Shown here in pieces: positions 23,925 to 36,358 of a DNA stretch of 64,000 nt (position 1 is the stretch's first letter; each line of letters starts with the position of its first letter). The notes beneath the pieces are model-generated. The model searched no databases. It was not told the origin of the DNA and worked only from the letters and a program-made list of their open reading frames with translations. Made by a program: the position numbers and the translations under genes. Location of the stretch: positions 806,001-870,000 of the forward strand of contig JAHLEZ010000021.1 of NCBI GenBank assembly GCA_020726505.1. The letters are read 5' to 3'. Source of the DNA: Leptodontidium sp. MPI-SDFR-AT-0119. Its lineage: Eukaryota > Ascomycota > Leotiomycetes > Helotiales > Leptodontidiaceae.

Positions 23925-25646
23925 CTACAAACCATCAGAAGCAGGCGGTCCTTTATAAACTGCAAAAATAAAATTAGTTCAAGTCTTTAAACGAATTATT
24001 TTGAGAAAGAAATATTAACACACCTTTCCTCGCATGAATGAAATACCACGCCGTAGCAATAGTCCCAAAGCCAACACAGACCACACTAGCGTAATTCATG
24101 CTAACCTCCGTAACAGGCAGGACAGTAGGCATACTGAACAGCACAATCTCAAACGCAATCCAGCACAGCGCAACAACATTGACAATCGGGCCAATAATCG
24201 GACCGACATTCCACTTCGCCTGGTTGACCTCCACACGTCGATTCCAGAAGAGCGACAGCGCGATGGGAATGGCGTACGATGCAGCGAGTGCGATGACGCC
24301 TACAGATACGAAAGCTGTGAAGGCGCTGGTGCTCCCGAGATTGATGAGCCCGAGCAGCATTTGCACGACTGTGACCAGGATGAGTGAGTAGACGGGTACG
24401 CCGAGTTTCTTGTTGACTTTGGCGAAGATCTTGGAGCCGGGGATTGCGTCATCTCGTGCGAATGCCCATGTGCAGCGGGATGCAGCGACGGTGATGCTAT
24501 TTAACATTTAGTACTGGTTTCTTAAGTTTTACGGGATCTCTAATTCTGAGACTTCCATCCATAGGATTCGGAACCTAACTAGGGGGAAATGATGGGGGAA
24601 AGTACTGACCTGATGGAGCAGAACATGGTGATTGCAAGAACGAGGAATGTGAGTCCGAGTCCACCGCCTGGAGATCCCATCACGATGTGGAAAATATAAG
24701 GTAATGCCTGACCAGACGGAGCACCAAGAATATCTTCCAGAGGGGGCATCGTAACGCAAATCGGGATGATGAAGAACAGACCTGCCAGGCCACCGACAGG
24801 AACACAGAGTGACAAAGCGCGAGGGACTTTAACAGCTGGATCAGAAACCTCTTCAGCCATAGACGAGATCATTCCAATTGCCGAGAACGTGTAAGCTGCC
24901 GGTAAGAGACCGATGAAGAAAGTAAAGCCTCCCCAGCCAGAGAACGACGTATCGTAATGCCCTAAAGCGTAGGAAGCCGAATGACGCCCAACATCTGCCT
25001 TGACCGAGAGTGCAATCAAGATGATCAAGATCGAAACCGCCGTCCAAGCTGCGCAGATCGTATCAACCATCGGCAAGAACGTATTCCCGAACGTGCAAAT
25101 CACAAGCGTGATGAGACAGATCGCGAAGAAGATGAGTAGTAATTGCCATGCTTTTGGAACGAAATCGGGATGATACATCGACACCGTTGCCGTGATAAGA
25201 GACGCGAAACCGAAGTTGACAGAAAGTGTGATCGTCCAATTCCCAATGAGCCAGATCCAGCCGGTGATGAATGATAGGATGGTTTTGTTGGATTTAGCGA
25301 TCTGGAATGACCAGTAGTAGGGGCCGGCTGACGTGGGATATCGAGATGCGAGTTCACTTAGGGATAGCGCTACACATTCGTCGAGGACGAGGATCATGAG
25401 CCAGCCAACGAAGATTGAGAGTTGTCCACCGCCGTAGATGGCTACGATCAAAGGTCCACCTTCACCGTATGGAATAGCAGCGATGGCGAGTGTCTGGAAT
25501 AGTAGAGTGAACAGTGAACGGTTGCGTCGGAGTTCAGGCTTGTATCCCAACGCTGTCAAGCTGTCGAGATCATGGACCGTACCAGACTCATCGTGAGGAG
25601 ATGGAGGCGGGGCTTTCTCATCCACGAGTTTGGCTTGTTGATCCAT
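23925..25646 (-). CDS. amino-acid/GABA/choline permease (APC superfamily)
   Basis: Three exons: 24610-25646, 24024-24496 and 23925-23959, total 1545 bases, 514 residues. The tiny last exon gives VYKGPPASDGL before the stop, a typical ending for fungal GABA/choline permeases, and is reached only by splicing 23960-24023. The N-terminus is hydrophilic, then LTALGYKPELRRNRSLFTLL leads into the first helix. Further signatures are YPTSAGPYYWSFQIA, SMAEEVSDPAVKVPRALSL and SRCTWAFARDDAIPGSKIFAKV. About 12 membrane helices are expected, in the plasma membrane. It is most like the Uga4/Hnm1 group; GABA, choline or another amine is possible. The start is the Met at 25646 (MDQQAKLVDEKAPP) rather than 25679. 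Confidence 0.9.
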
Positions 25647-27390
25647 CGTGGTTTGCTGGTGGTATCGAGATCGAAACAATCGACGTAATTGAATAACGGT
25701 TGAAGAAAGTTCCCAAAGGCCGGAAAGAGGAAGCCGAACTTCTCAATCAAACAAAGCGAGTTCCTCCCTTCTTCAGATGCTTCAAGAGAGGAATGTACCA
25801 CGTGACTACTGTTGATATCGCTGGCCGCTGCGCTGTGCTGGTATCCACAACCAACCCGTTCCAATACAGTACCGAGAGCTTGGAAAAGGGACAAGCAAAT
25901 TCCAAGCCGGCTAACGGAATCCACAATCCCCAATTTTCCTCACAATGAAGCTTTCCAAGAAGTCTTGTCCAGCACAAAGGCAGTATTTTCAATCGAATCC
26001 AATCCAATCAAGCACAGGTTAGGAATCGAGGGGGGATGATCCGCTCTTTAAAGAACAGACAGACGCAGCACCGGAGAACGGTGGAAGTACGCAGGCGGGC
26101 AGATAAGGACGCTCGAACGACTTGACTGAGTTAGAGCTCTCTTCTGTGGCTGGCGGGGTTTAAGGAGGGGAAAGCGAGGACGAGAAAAGTAAAGAAGTGC
26201 GAAGGGATGTCTCCTTATCAGCAGATATCTTATGTACTGGTCGGTATCTCGGGCTCGATCACTCGCGCTCTCAGCTCCCACCAACTCCAGCTCCCTTGCC
26301 TTACCTAAGCGACATGATACGGCAATCCCCCAGGTCGATGTTCGCCGGACGCACGTACTTTGTTGGAACGTATCATACTTTACCGGGGATTACAGATTGG
26401 GAAACGGGATAGGCAAGGCAACACAACACATGGGCATGGGCGACATGCGTACTGTACTGGGCTGGGCTGGACTTGCACTGCGGTACACTAGGATCTCTCG
26501 GATTCTCTCCCTCACCCGGATCGAGACTCCCCCAGCACTGAAGGAAGGCAAGGGGTGTGAAGTACCGACCCTGTGGACAGCCATGCAATGCCATGGATTA
26601 GAGCCAGTACCAATCCAAGAACAGAATTCGAATCCACACTCGCTGACAGCAGCGGGAGGGGAAGTAGTACGGAAGGTACCGCGGGGAGGTATCAAGTCAA
26701 TCGATCCAATCGATCCAATCGATCCAATCCGAAGCAATTCCAACAATTGCGTTCCCCAGTTCTTGGCATACTCTCAATACATACTCGAGTACCACCCAGG
26801 GTTCAGACAAACATTGCACTTTGCTCTATACCTCGCTTCTCACTCACTCGCTCACCATCCACCTCCTCTCATTGGCCCCTCAGAAAGCGGATAGGGAATT
26901 TTAGAAGTATACACAACAGTACAACACGCCTCCTTGATAACCCGGAAAGTAGCGCCTCGCCTCAAGATGAGGGGGTCGAAAGTCTGGAGAAATTCTCCCT
27001 TTCCAGTCTAGCGTCCCAAAGATAAAGTTACCTTAGGAATCCCAGACGATTTGATTGGATGTTTGCCAGCTGTCTAAACTCGAGGGATGCGGGAAGCCAT
27101 GCACAAATGGGACGCTAATGCAATGCAATGGCATGGTGGGCCCTGGACGGAACTTGCTCGGATTAGGAAGTTTGTTGGACCAGATTCACGTGAGGTTTGT
27201 GTGGGGGATTCTGTCGTTCGCTTGGGGCTTGGGGGCTGGGCCTGGATGGGAGAATCGAGATGGCTGTGTGTAACACCATGTGTGAAGGAGATGAGATAGT
27301 AGATGGGATGGGATGGGATTTTGAAGTGTGCTGATATTCTGAGATATGAGGGGTACGATTTCGCGAATGCACCACTGCTGCACAACACCA

Positions 27391-27400
27391 TACCTAGGTA
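27391..27400. repeat. TACCTAGGTA palindrome (copy 1 of 4)
   Basis: Perfect 10-bp palindrome in intergenic DNA, repeated at 34671, 50821 and 61480. A role is unknown. Confidence 0.5.
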
Positions 27401-28161
27401 TGTTTTGCAATACAATCCAGTACAGTACATCCCGATAATGTAGTACAAGTACACCACACATCATCTTCGCCAAGTTGTACAACCTAATATAATGTTCGAG
27501 TAGATGTAGATACGAAGATGGGAATTGATGGATGCAGTTGATGTTTTTTTTTAAAAAAAAAAAAAATTTTTAAAAAATGGTAAGGTCTTGATCTGGGGAG
27601 ACGGTCTGGAGGGAGCGGATTGGGTTATATGGTGGGGGTTGGTAGGACGGAAATCTGTAGATGGGTATTTCTGTGCGAATGTTGAAATGTGTTCCATATG
27701 TGATGTGGTAGTTACAGTACTCTGTATACATTGTGCAGGTATTTTACTTGCATACCTACGATTTGCAATTGTTTCTCTTTTCGTTCTTTTTTTTTTGTTT
27801 CGTGTGTTCCGTAGCTCTACTGAACTTTAGGTAACGGACGAGTCTTATCCTAATTGATCTTACAAGATTTATATGTAGAGGTGCGGAATGGGTGAGAGCT
27901 GATGTGTGCCTATCACCGCTGGATCACCCAGGGGTTGGAGATTTAGATGTATCTCTCAATCTCAGTCATGCTTGGCTACCTGTGTAGACAATAGCAATTC
28001 GTAATTCTAGTCAAGCTCAATACCGGCAATCTAAACGGATGATAATCCTCCCCCTGCAGTTATGTCACTGCCTTCGGCAGAGGTAGCCTGTAAGCTACGC
28101 TGAAGCGAGGTATTGCCGGCAGAATCAAAAGCGGTGGGTGAGAATTTAGGGACAAGATTAA

Positions 28162-28350
28162 GTACTGACCTCACCACAGTATTTATTCCTTGGCTCACCT
28201 ACACACCCAACAAATCAAGAGGAATCGACACAATAGATAGTCGTTTGAGGAGAAAATCGCCAGTCCTGCCCAGCTGACCCAGATCATCTCATTAATTTCA
28301 CGACAAGAACACCAATGCCATTGATAACAGCCAACATGATATCTAATGCG
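28162..28350 (+). repeat. diverged copy of the F-box gene 5' flank
   Basis: The order of matching words follows 43069-43230: ACACACCC, TCGTTTGA, GAGAAAATCGCCAGTCCT, GAACACCAAT, GATAACAGCCAACATGATATCT. After the equivalent of the start codon, similarity to the F-box coding sequence is not evident. It could be the remnant of a duplicated F-box gene. Confidence 0.5.
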
Positions 28351-29029
28351 GAGCCGGACAAAGGTCCAAGCTGGATCCATTGTCGCGTGTTCTATTGATG
28401 ACATTGACCACCGAGATTCCATCCCAGGTCCGACGCCAGTTAAGACTTCCAAACGTCCCGCATCCCCTCGGTGTCGTGTTGTTGAAAGTCTCGCCTCGAA
28501 CACCTCGATTCGCTCTTGTTTGCAGCATTGTGATTCATTTTTGTTGCGCATACCTCCGCTCGCCACTCGGTTCGGGCTCGTCATCGTTCACAGTTCGAAC
28601 TTTGTGATGCCACCAGCTGCCTAGTATCATCGGGGACATGTGTGCGGTTCGTTGTGGTTGTACTGTAGTAGAGGCAATGAGCTGTTGGCAGTGTGAGGAA
28701 TACGGTATATTTGCCAGTCCCTGCCCTAGCGCCGCATAATCTGTCACTGGTGGATTGTTAGAACTCAATATGATGATCCACAGAATTTCAATGCTGATGA
28801 GCTTATTCCAATTGCAACTGTTTCTGTGCCAGACTCTCGCAGCTAGATCGAGTCTGCTCAATGGCTAGGGAGAGTAGTTTTTGTGATACTAAGGTCGGCG
28901 ACGTCTACGCTATAGGGGTTTGGCACAAAGCCTGCAGCCCTATATATTCAGCGTACTGCGCACTGTAGCTAGGCAGTCAATTCAAGTTATATCCCCTGAA
29001 GCTATAGCCTAATACCAACACTCTGGTTG

Positions 29030-30235
29030 CTAGCTACCACCCGGCAGCAGCGTGATTGCTCTAAACTGAACAGTGCCCGCGTTTGTTTCTGCTAGCAATC
29101 TCCTCCTGCACCACAGATACCAATTCTTCAAGATCCCGTCACATCCCAGCTCGTCTAAGCCTCCTCTCAGCTCTATTATCTGTTCGAGCCCCTCCATATG
29201 AACCCTATATTCCTCCAATGTTTCCATTGCCTACAAGAAAAGAAATATGTTAGCAAATTTTTCGACCCTTCCCTTCAAACGACCACTTATTTTCTGGAAA
29301 ACCTCGTTTTAGTCAGACTCACGCTGTCAAAATTCATCAACACCAGCACTGCCAAGATTATCTCATCGGAAACAGCCGTCGAAATCTCTCCCAAATTCTG
29401 GTTAATAGCTCGAATAGCCTCGATTTTATACGGCATGCACCCGGACTTAGGGCATATCTCCTGATATAATTTCTTCACGTAGTCAGCGTATATGATCGCG
29501 CCACAATACAGGATCGCGTGGAATGTTGCCGGATGTCGGGTTGCTTGCATGAGCCAGTCGGGCCTATCGTTGAATTTGAAGTCGGCGAATGTGTCGAGCC
29601 GGTGTTTGAAGAGTGTGAGGACTAGAGATGTCAGTTGAGAGTTGGTGCGGGGGTAAAGATACAAGCCAAGGAGTTGTTTAGTTGCCGTTGACCTACAATT
29701 GTTCATTATCAAGCCGTCGCGTGGTGTCAGTGTGCCCACGTTTGATGACTCGAGGCTGCGGTATGGCATGCTTCGTACGGTGATGGTCTAGATGGCGTGT
29801 GTTTAGACATCCAGTTCTTTGTCATGATATACTTGGCTCTTACCATATTGCAGAAGCTGGAAACCAAGGGCTCGGTATCAGGAGGAATAACTAAAATGGG
29901 ATCTTCGTCACGAATGCCGTTATCGACGAGGTGCTGGCCCCCAGCGTTTGGCAATACGGTTCGACGGGGAGTTTCATCATGTTGTATGTAAGACTGTTGG
30001 TTCGAATCGCATGTTGGATCTGGCAGTACTTGGTATTGACATTTGGGTTTCCGTTTTCCTTTCGAGCATTGATTGCATGGCTGCTGGCGATTGCACTACA
30101 CGGGTATGCCTGTTAGGAATACTCCTTTTTCTCAAGTACTGATCGTACCTTTTTCTTTCGTTTGTGACATTCTAGGCAAGCCAGCGTCGCACGATGTCGA
30201 CTTGTCAGAGAATAGCCCTCCATCGGTAACGGCAT
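29030..30235 (-). CDS. small Zn2Cys6 regulator-like protein
   Basis: Four exons: 30149-30235, 29844-30095, 29323-29787 and 29030-29230, 334 residues. The cluster is split by intron 1: CLEC-HKRKKK then C-NRQQP-C-NQ-C-SKGKRKPK-C, fitting C-X2-C-X6-C-X5-C-X2-C-X8-C. The rest matches the short fungal regulator family with a central helical domain: HPATFHAILYCGAIIYADYV, LGEISTAVSDEIILAVLVLMNF and the C-terminal HMEGLEQIIELRGGLDELG. Such proteins are often annotated as C6 finger or fungal-specific transcription factor-like. The start at 30235 is the first Met in frame with the cluster. The protein ends soon after LKNWYLWCRRRLLAE, a little short of longer relatives, so it may be C-terminally trimmed. 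No target is obvious; the next gene is a divergently placed dehydrogenase about 430 bp away. Confidence 0.8.
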
Positions 30236-30663
30236 CACTTTTCTCGATTTCGCTTCTCTAGAGGAACCACTTCTCATCAATAAATAGCATGAGTAAGATC
30301 AGCAAGGCTAACTTAGATTGTCTGATGCTCGAAGCGAGCGAAGTCTTCGAGGCAAGCGTCATGTACAAATGCGGCGAGAATACGACTTGCCACGCACATA
30401 AAGTGCGTATACGAGCTTATTGGTATTACTCGTCCACCGTAAATCGAGATACATTAATGGTATTATTGCCTCTAGGAACGTAGCTACTCATCATTCTTTC
30501 CGGGGGTTTGTGGTAAGCGCCCATTTGCATCTTGGCTGCTGACCAAGACGGCGGCGATAAGTGGGGATCCCACCTGCGTGGAACATACGAGTACTTGATA
30601 TTAGCAACGGCTACTTTGCATGTATCGCCCAAGTTCTCTCCATCACCTCTCCTCCCTCATCTC
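30236..30663. other. intergenic, nothing recognised
   Basis: Spacer between the start of the small C6 regulator and the 3' end of the dehydrogenase. No supported feature. Confidence 0.4.
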
Positions 30664-31654
30664 TCATAGAACCACAAGGGACTGACCACTGTCAACAGCC
30701 AAGCTAGCCCCAGTGATGTACCTCGCAAGCGGACTGCTCAGAAAGATGACCGCATCAGCAACCTCATCAGCTGTCGCAAGTCTCTTCATTGGGGCTTTCG
30801 ACACGAGGTAGGCTGCTAGCTCAGGTGTTGCGTCTGGATGGGCTGCGAAGCCTTCAGTCATCGTATAGCCGGGCAGCACGCAGTTGACGCGGATTCCGTC
30901 GACAGCATGATCAAGTGCTGCTTACTGTCAGCCGAGATTATTCTCAATTGTTTTGGATTCTGGGGATCTCCTTACCAGCGCACTTGGTCATGCCATTGCG
31001 AGCCCATGACGTTGGGGTGTAGGAGCCCGAATATGCTAGAGGCGAGAGAGCGGCGGCGGATGAAATGTTCACTATGCTGCCTCTCTCAACCTTCGGGGCC
31101 GTGGCTGTGATGCCTTTGGCATCTCGCAAGTCCTGCTTCTTCATCGCCTTGATCTCTTCTCGGGTGCATAGGAAGGTGCCGCGTTGGTTGACGTTGGTCA
31201 ACGCGTCGAGCTCTTCGGTGGGTACGTCTGCGAATGCTCTGAACTTTTGCGCGATGAACTATTCTCGTTGTTGGCAGGCAAGTGGTCGTCTGGGGATGTC
31301 TATATGTACCCCACCATTATTGACAGCATAGTCAATACGTCCGAAATGCTCGACGCTTTTGAACATTAAGTTGATGATATCTACCTCCACACCAACATCG
31401 CCTGGCACCACCAAAAATGCGAACTCGGGGTTGGTCGCCAGAGTTTGAGCATCTGTTGCGGCAGCTTGGAGGTCGCCTTGATTGCGACCAGACAAGACGA
31501 GACCTCTGACTCCAGAGACGGCGAAGGCTAGACAGATCGCTCTCCCGATCTCTTTGCCTGGAGTCCCTTGTTAGCACATGGGTTCTCCCTCCTGTCGAGG
31601 CATCTTACTGGCACCAGTGACGAGAGCGACGCCAGAGATATTGAGGCTCGCCAT
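30664..31654 (-). CDS. short-chain dehydrogenase/reductase
   Basis: Four exons: 31609-31654, 31310-31557, 30976-31243 and 30664-30917, total 816 bases, 271 residues. The cofactor motif TGASKEIGRA is joined across intron 1. The intron at 31244-31309 removes an in-frame TAG at 31259-31261 and leaves YAVNNGG joined to the helix ending TNVNQRGTFLC. The catalytic Ser strand is VNISSAAALS. Where YxxxK should follow, the sequence reads YTPTSWARNGMTK, so the normal Tyr/Lys spacing is altered. The C-terminus has the usual RVNCVLPGYTMTEG and ITGASLAVDSGQS. This is an NAD(P)-dependent oxidoreductase of unknown substrate. Weak points are the AAG acceptor of intron 2 and the unusual active-site region; a read error or loss of activity is possible. 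Confidence 0.78.
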
Positions 31655-34600
31655 GGTGAAAGGTCACTTTTTCTTTGGATCAGGTTTTGGCTAAAGCGAT
31701 GAAGCGATGTTGTCGATTCTATTAAAATCTGAACACAGCGCGGACCTTCATTATATACCCAAAATTTAAAGACTAGCCTCGAGCAAAATCGTATCCTGTA
31801 TGGAATCCTCCCATAAAGTGACAGCTGTGCTTCCCTCCATACATGTGTTATCACCGCCATATTTTGCTCCGCATTTCAATCTTGAATCAGCCCTAGACCC
31901 ATTTATCACCGCCAAACGATGCTATTCCCAGATTGCGGAATTCCACCACAAACACTTGACGTCCAATAGTTCTTCACCATTTCCCAATCTCCGAGGCCAC
32001 TCATAACGCCGACATGTTTCTATCACACGTCATACAGCAGTGAGATTGTATCGAGGAAGGGAGTGCACTAAGGCTCAGGTTACCCCTCAGTTGATACGAA
32101 GAGAGGGGGAAGCTGAGAGCGTAGGTAGAGCCCCGCCCCCTGGGATATTCTAAACCGTTACATGAATGAGATCGGCCACAGAAATCATACCAGCAACCCC
32201 GCACCCCCTTTGTCAGTGAACTGTTCCGCTGGTGTGATTCTGCCTTAGTAGCTAAGAGACATTCACGAGCACTTACTAAGTGCCAATATTAAGATATACC
32301 ACTTATATTTCCCAGCCAGAGACAAATCGCAAGATGATCGCATCGACTACTAGCCCCAAGACGCTGTGCTTACTTCTAATAAAGATTTGTTCCCCGATAC
32401 CAAGAATGGCCGAACTATTATTACCACATCTCCGAAAGTCTTTGTAAACCCTCATAGACCATGGGCGCTAGAGAAGTGGAGACAGAAGAAGCAAGCCTCG
32501 GAATGGTGTAGCTGGTCGGGATGATCGTTCTAGTTTGTGAAAGTTCTGGAAATCAGATGTTGGGATTCCATGCTGGATTATCGCTATCTAAGCGGATCGA
32601 TCTTGCAGATTATCTTGATAGCACATTATAAGACTCGACGATGGTTATAGTGGTAATATATTGTGTTCCGGGAGGCCGTTTGAACTTGTATTACAACTAC
32701 TACAACATAATAAAGGTTGGTTTAGTTAACTCTAATAATTAAAGTGCCTTGGCTAGTGGCTAGCTATACCGAAAAAAGAAACTATCAATCGTAGGATTTG
32801 GTCCTTAACCAATGATAGAACCACTAGTAGTGCGTAAGTGTAAGTAAAAAGAACACTTCTTAACTTATGCCATGCCTAAAAGCTGAGGTTTTTTAACAAA
32901 TCCGTTGAGGATGGAGGCCAAGGTGACGAGGACTTCGACGAGGAAGGCAATTACATCCCGAAGGGATCGAACCTTGAAACCTTCGTTAGGGAGGGAGACA
33001 GTCTTGTCAAGTTGAGTGCCAGAAGTGTGAAGGGGGATAAGAAGGCCCTAACCGGTGTTACACTTCTCTGAGAATGCGAGATATCCTCTATGGCAACGCC
33101 GGAACAACAACATGAACCAAGGCTCAAGGTCGCACGCTCTTAGAGCCCGCTGATTATGCTTTAGAGTCACTTCTTCAACTTCACGAGGCATAAGGTCATG
33201 CTCCGGAGGCGCTTACATGGAGATTGGCAGAAATGTGTCTTCAAAGACGTGGGTTCTGAACACACTCTTTAATTCCGCTTAAACAATCAGTCGACCAGAG
33301 CCAGCCATCTTCATAAATAAGATCTCTGAGTTGATTCGAAATACCGAACGCTGGGGTCATCATGCCGCTGAGCATGCAGATGAGTGCCTACAGCGCAACA
33401 GAGCCGTTGCTGTCTGCGATGTGAAGAGAACGGGAACTAAGTCAACAGCTGACGCAGCTCAATCTACAACGAGAATTTGATCGATCCACGGATGGGGGTG
33501 AGTAGTTACTAAGTGAAGCTGTAGGATGAGAAACACTTTTGGAAGCTATGTACCGCCATAGATAGCGGTATTCAGAAGGTCTGTCTCGCTCAGCATTCCT
33601 TTCGTCGAGGGCCTGGTTCGGAGAACGCTTGTACGGGTGCTGAATTTTCGTCAAGACGAGGCTGATTTCAACTCATTGGCAGATAGGCAGAGTATTCTAG
33701 CCAAGTCACACCACCGTAGCATGAGACGCGAACGTTCCGTGATCGTCACAAATCACTTAGCGTTGCTGGGAAACATTCGTCCCGTTCGGATACCTCCACC
33801 TCAGAAATCCCGAGAGAACTTGAGCCGTCTGCAGAATTACACCGAGCCACGATAGAAGTAAGTTGCATGATCAACGTTCACACTCCATGACGCTTGGATG
33901 TTTCTAGACAACAAAACGGAAGGATTCAAAGCCTTGTCCTCATTCCCGTTAATGTTGATGATAATTACACCGAGGTGGCATGATGCAGAGCCGAACTTCC
34001 CTTCCCTTCCCCACACCCCAACCTCAACCGCAACCGCAACCGCAGACCGAAACAAGAACTATGCGCACGGGAACGAAGTATCTCTCCTGAAGCCAGGCCG
34101 GACATGATACTCCGGATCTTCAAGAGCCGTCTTTTGGGTGTTTTTCGCCACAGCTTCAACATTCGATCCAGATTCCAATTTCCAGGATATTATCTTCCCG
34201 TGGTAGCTGACGACTTCAAACAACCTTCATCTACGCTGCCCCTATTAACAATATGGGGGGTTCGGGTAGGTAGGTAACTTTCCAACAAGACATCAACCTA
34301 GGAAAAAGAACTTTACATAATAAGAAAGTAAAAGCTAGATAGTAGGATTTGACGGGATCAACGCAGAAGTAAAGCACAAACCACTTGACAGACTCTGCGT
34401 AGGTAGCGTTCATAGCGTTCGCCTAGAAAGGAAGGCAGTTGCAAAAGCGGGAAAAGAACCACCGAATGGATGAATGGATGAAACTTCCTTGACTGAAACT
34501 TGCAGACTTGATATCCTGGAAGCGTGCTATGATTTCGTGATGTAGGTATAGTAGGTAGATGTCTCAGGTGAAGTGAGGAGAGGCATTTTTGCAAACGAAT

Positions 34601-36294
34601 CGAAATCCCGTTTTTGATACCAACATGAAGACAAGCCGTGTCTGGCCGGGATAGACAGACATTTGCGGAGTACCTAGGTATGCAGCTATGCATGACACTA
34701 TTCCTTTAAAGGAGGGCGGAGGCGTAAGTAATCTTGGGACCAGGCTGCAATTGAATGAATCCTCGATCAGTGCGGCGGTGCCCGGCGTTCAGGAAGAAAC
34801 GCTATATGCAAGGAACCGGACTGCACTTTGGTAATCGGTGTGTCTTCCTTCATGTATGTGCCTTTCGGATGCCGGTGAGGGATTGTCGATAGGGCTGTGT
34901 TGATCCTATTCTTGGGTAGGTACCTGCAAGCCATCCCAAACTTCCACCAGCAGCCAGCCCATCATCTCACAATGACCAATCCTCTTCCACGATCGATGTA
35001 AGTAGGACTCACTCACACTCACAATCACACCACTTCCAGCCCGTTCCGAACAATATCCCCTCATCCACGTCCACATCCTCACCTCCACAAGATACCCCAG
35101 CCCGTATTCCACGGGCCTTCTGGAACAACCTGAAGCTAGCTACAAGTTCCACGTGGCAAGCCAGTCAGTGGCAGTCAGTCGTCCGGGGCCAGATGCCGCT
35201 CGCTGCCGCTGCCAGAAAACCACGGCATGATACGCTAGTATATTGCACGAAACACCGCGAGGAACGGGGTTGCTGCACATCCTCATCCTGGCAAGACCTT
35301 ACTTAGGTACGCATGGGATATGCTAATATGACGAACGAGGCAGATTCGGCGGCTTGGATGCAGCAGCAAAGGAAAAAAGGAGGCGTCTGGGCGTCTGCAT
35401 GGAAGGGTTTGGAAGCTGGTAAGAGGCGGTAAGAAGCGGTAGAGCGTGCTAGAGGCGAGGGGTTTTGTTTGTTGTTAAGAAGTAGGAGTACCTGGTTGTT
35501 TCAAGAGACGATCAGGAGTTTTGTTTTCGGACCTACTTGGAACTACCCCAGAGTTTTTCAATTTCTGTGCCGCAAATTTCCAGACTAGGCGAAATAACGC
35601 GAAATAACCCATGCTATTTTGAAGTCTAATCCATGCTGCCATGTTGCTTGCATGTTGCATTTTGGAGCCAAGCCGGTGTATTTTCCTGCCCCAGTCCCGT
35701 TCAGTCGAGTCCAGTAAGTACAGCCAGTCAACGACAAAATGCATTTTCCATCTTACTCCACTCCGCTCCAACTAATCCATGTTCCAGTCCACCACCACCC
35801 AACTCCAATCCATGTACCAGTACCAGTTATCCAGTCTCTTCTAAGCAGGTGCAGCCTTCAATCCTGGATGATCATGACCTGCAGCAAAAGGGGCTGACTG
35901 GGGATCCTACAGTACCAAGCAGGCATTGCATTGCATTGGGATGGAATCCATTCCGGACTCGCCGATCCACTTGGGAATTCCCCCACACTCAAAAAGACGC
36001 GTCACGTGAGGCAGGGTGGGGGTTGATCTGATATGTGAACAAAGAATCCAGACGGGAGCGACCGGTACGATAAGACCAGAGCGATGACACTGGCACTGCC
36101 ACTGGCTCTGGCTCTGGCAATCGAAGTGAGGGATGGCATTTGCCAAACCTATCTCGACCTACCACCTACCTACATAATCTCCTCCTGAACCCGCTTTATC
36201 GACTTTCCCATCTCGCACAGTCCAGCCCAGTCCCATCAGAACACTTGCCTCCTCCCTCTATCCACCACGCAACGCCCATGTCTCCATCACCCAG
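31655..36294. other. long intergenic region with a possible gene relic
   Basis: 4.6 kb without a supportable intact gene. Around 32908-33069 one plus-strand frame reads an acidic, protein-like stretch (GDEDFDEEGNYIPKGSN, then LVKLSARSVKGDKKAL) and then stops, which may be a relic. A TACCTAGGTA palindrome lies at 34671. The right part is probably the long leader/promoter of the C6 regulator at 36295. Confidence 0.4.
34671..34680. repeat. TACCTAGGTA palindrome (copy 2 of 4)
   Basis: Same 10-bp palindrome, 1.6 kb upstream of the C6 regulator at 36295. Confidence 0.5.
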
Positions 36295-36358
36295 ATGCCC
36301 CCACCAAGGATTCGGACCGTCGAAGGGTCATGTTGGGGATGTAAAGAACGCAGAGTAA
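36278..36358 (+). promoter_or_regulatory. upstream ORF overlapping the C6 regulator start
   Basis: An ATG at 36278 opens a 26-codon frame (MSPSPRCPHQGFGPSKGH...) that overlaps the main ATG at 36295 in another frame and stops at 36358. If transcribed it could reduce translation of the regulator. The 5' end of the mRNA is unknown. Confidence 0.35.

Larger units (their letters stand above)
25647..29029. other. gene-poor region with low-complexity tracts
   Basis: 3.4 kb with overlapping short frames on all strands but no conserved product. It holds a short 9-bp tandem repeat (ATCGATCCA-type, 26698-26731), a palindromic T/A tract (27544-27577), a TACCTAGGTA palindrome at 27391-27400, and at about 28162-28350 a segment similar to the 5' flank of the F-box gene at 43224. 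Confidence 0.45.

Noticed and set aside
26232..26894. 220-codon plus-strand ORF in the gene-poor region
   Set aside because: Ser/Pro/Arg-biased without any domain; overlapping frames on both strands are equally open, so composition explains it.
30001..30012. GGTTCGAATCG-like tRNA B-box word
   Set aside because: It lies in exon 2 of the C6 regulator, with no matching A-box or cloverleaf at the right distance.
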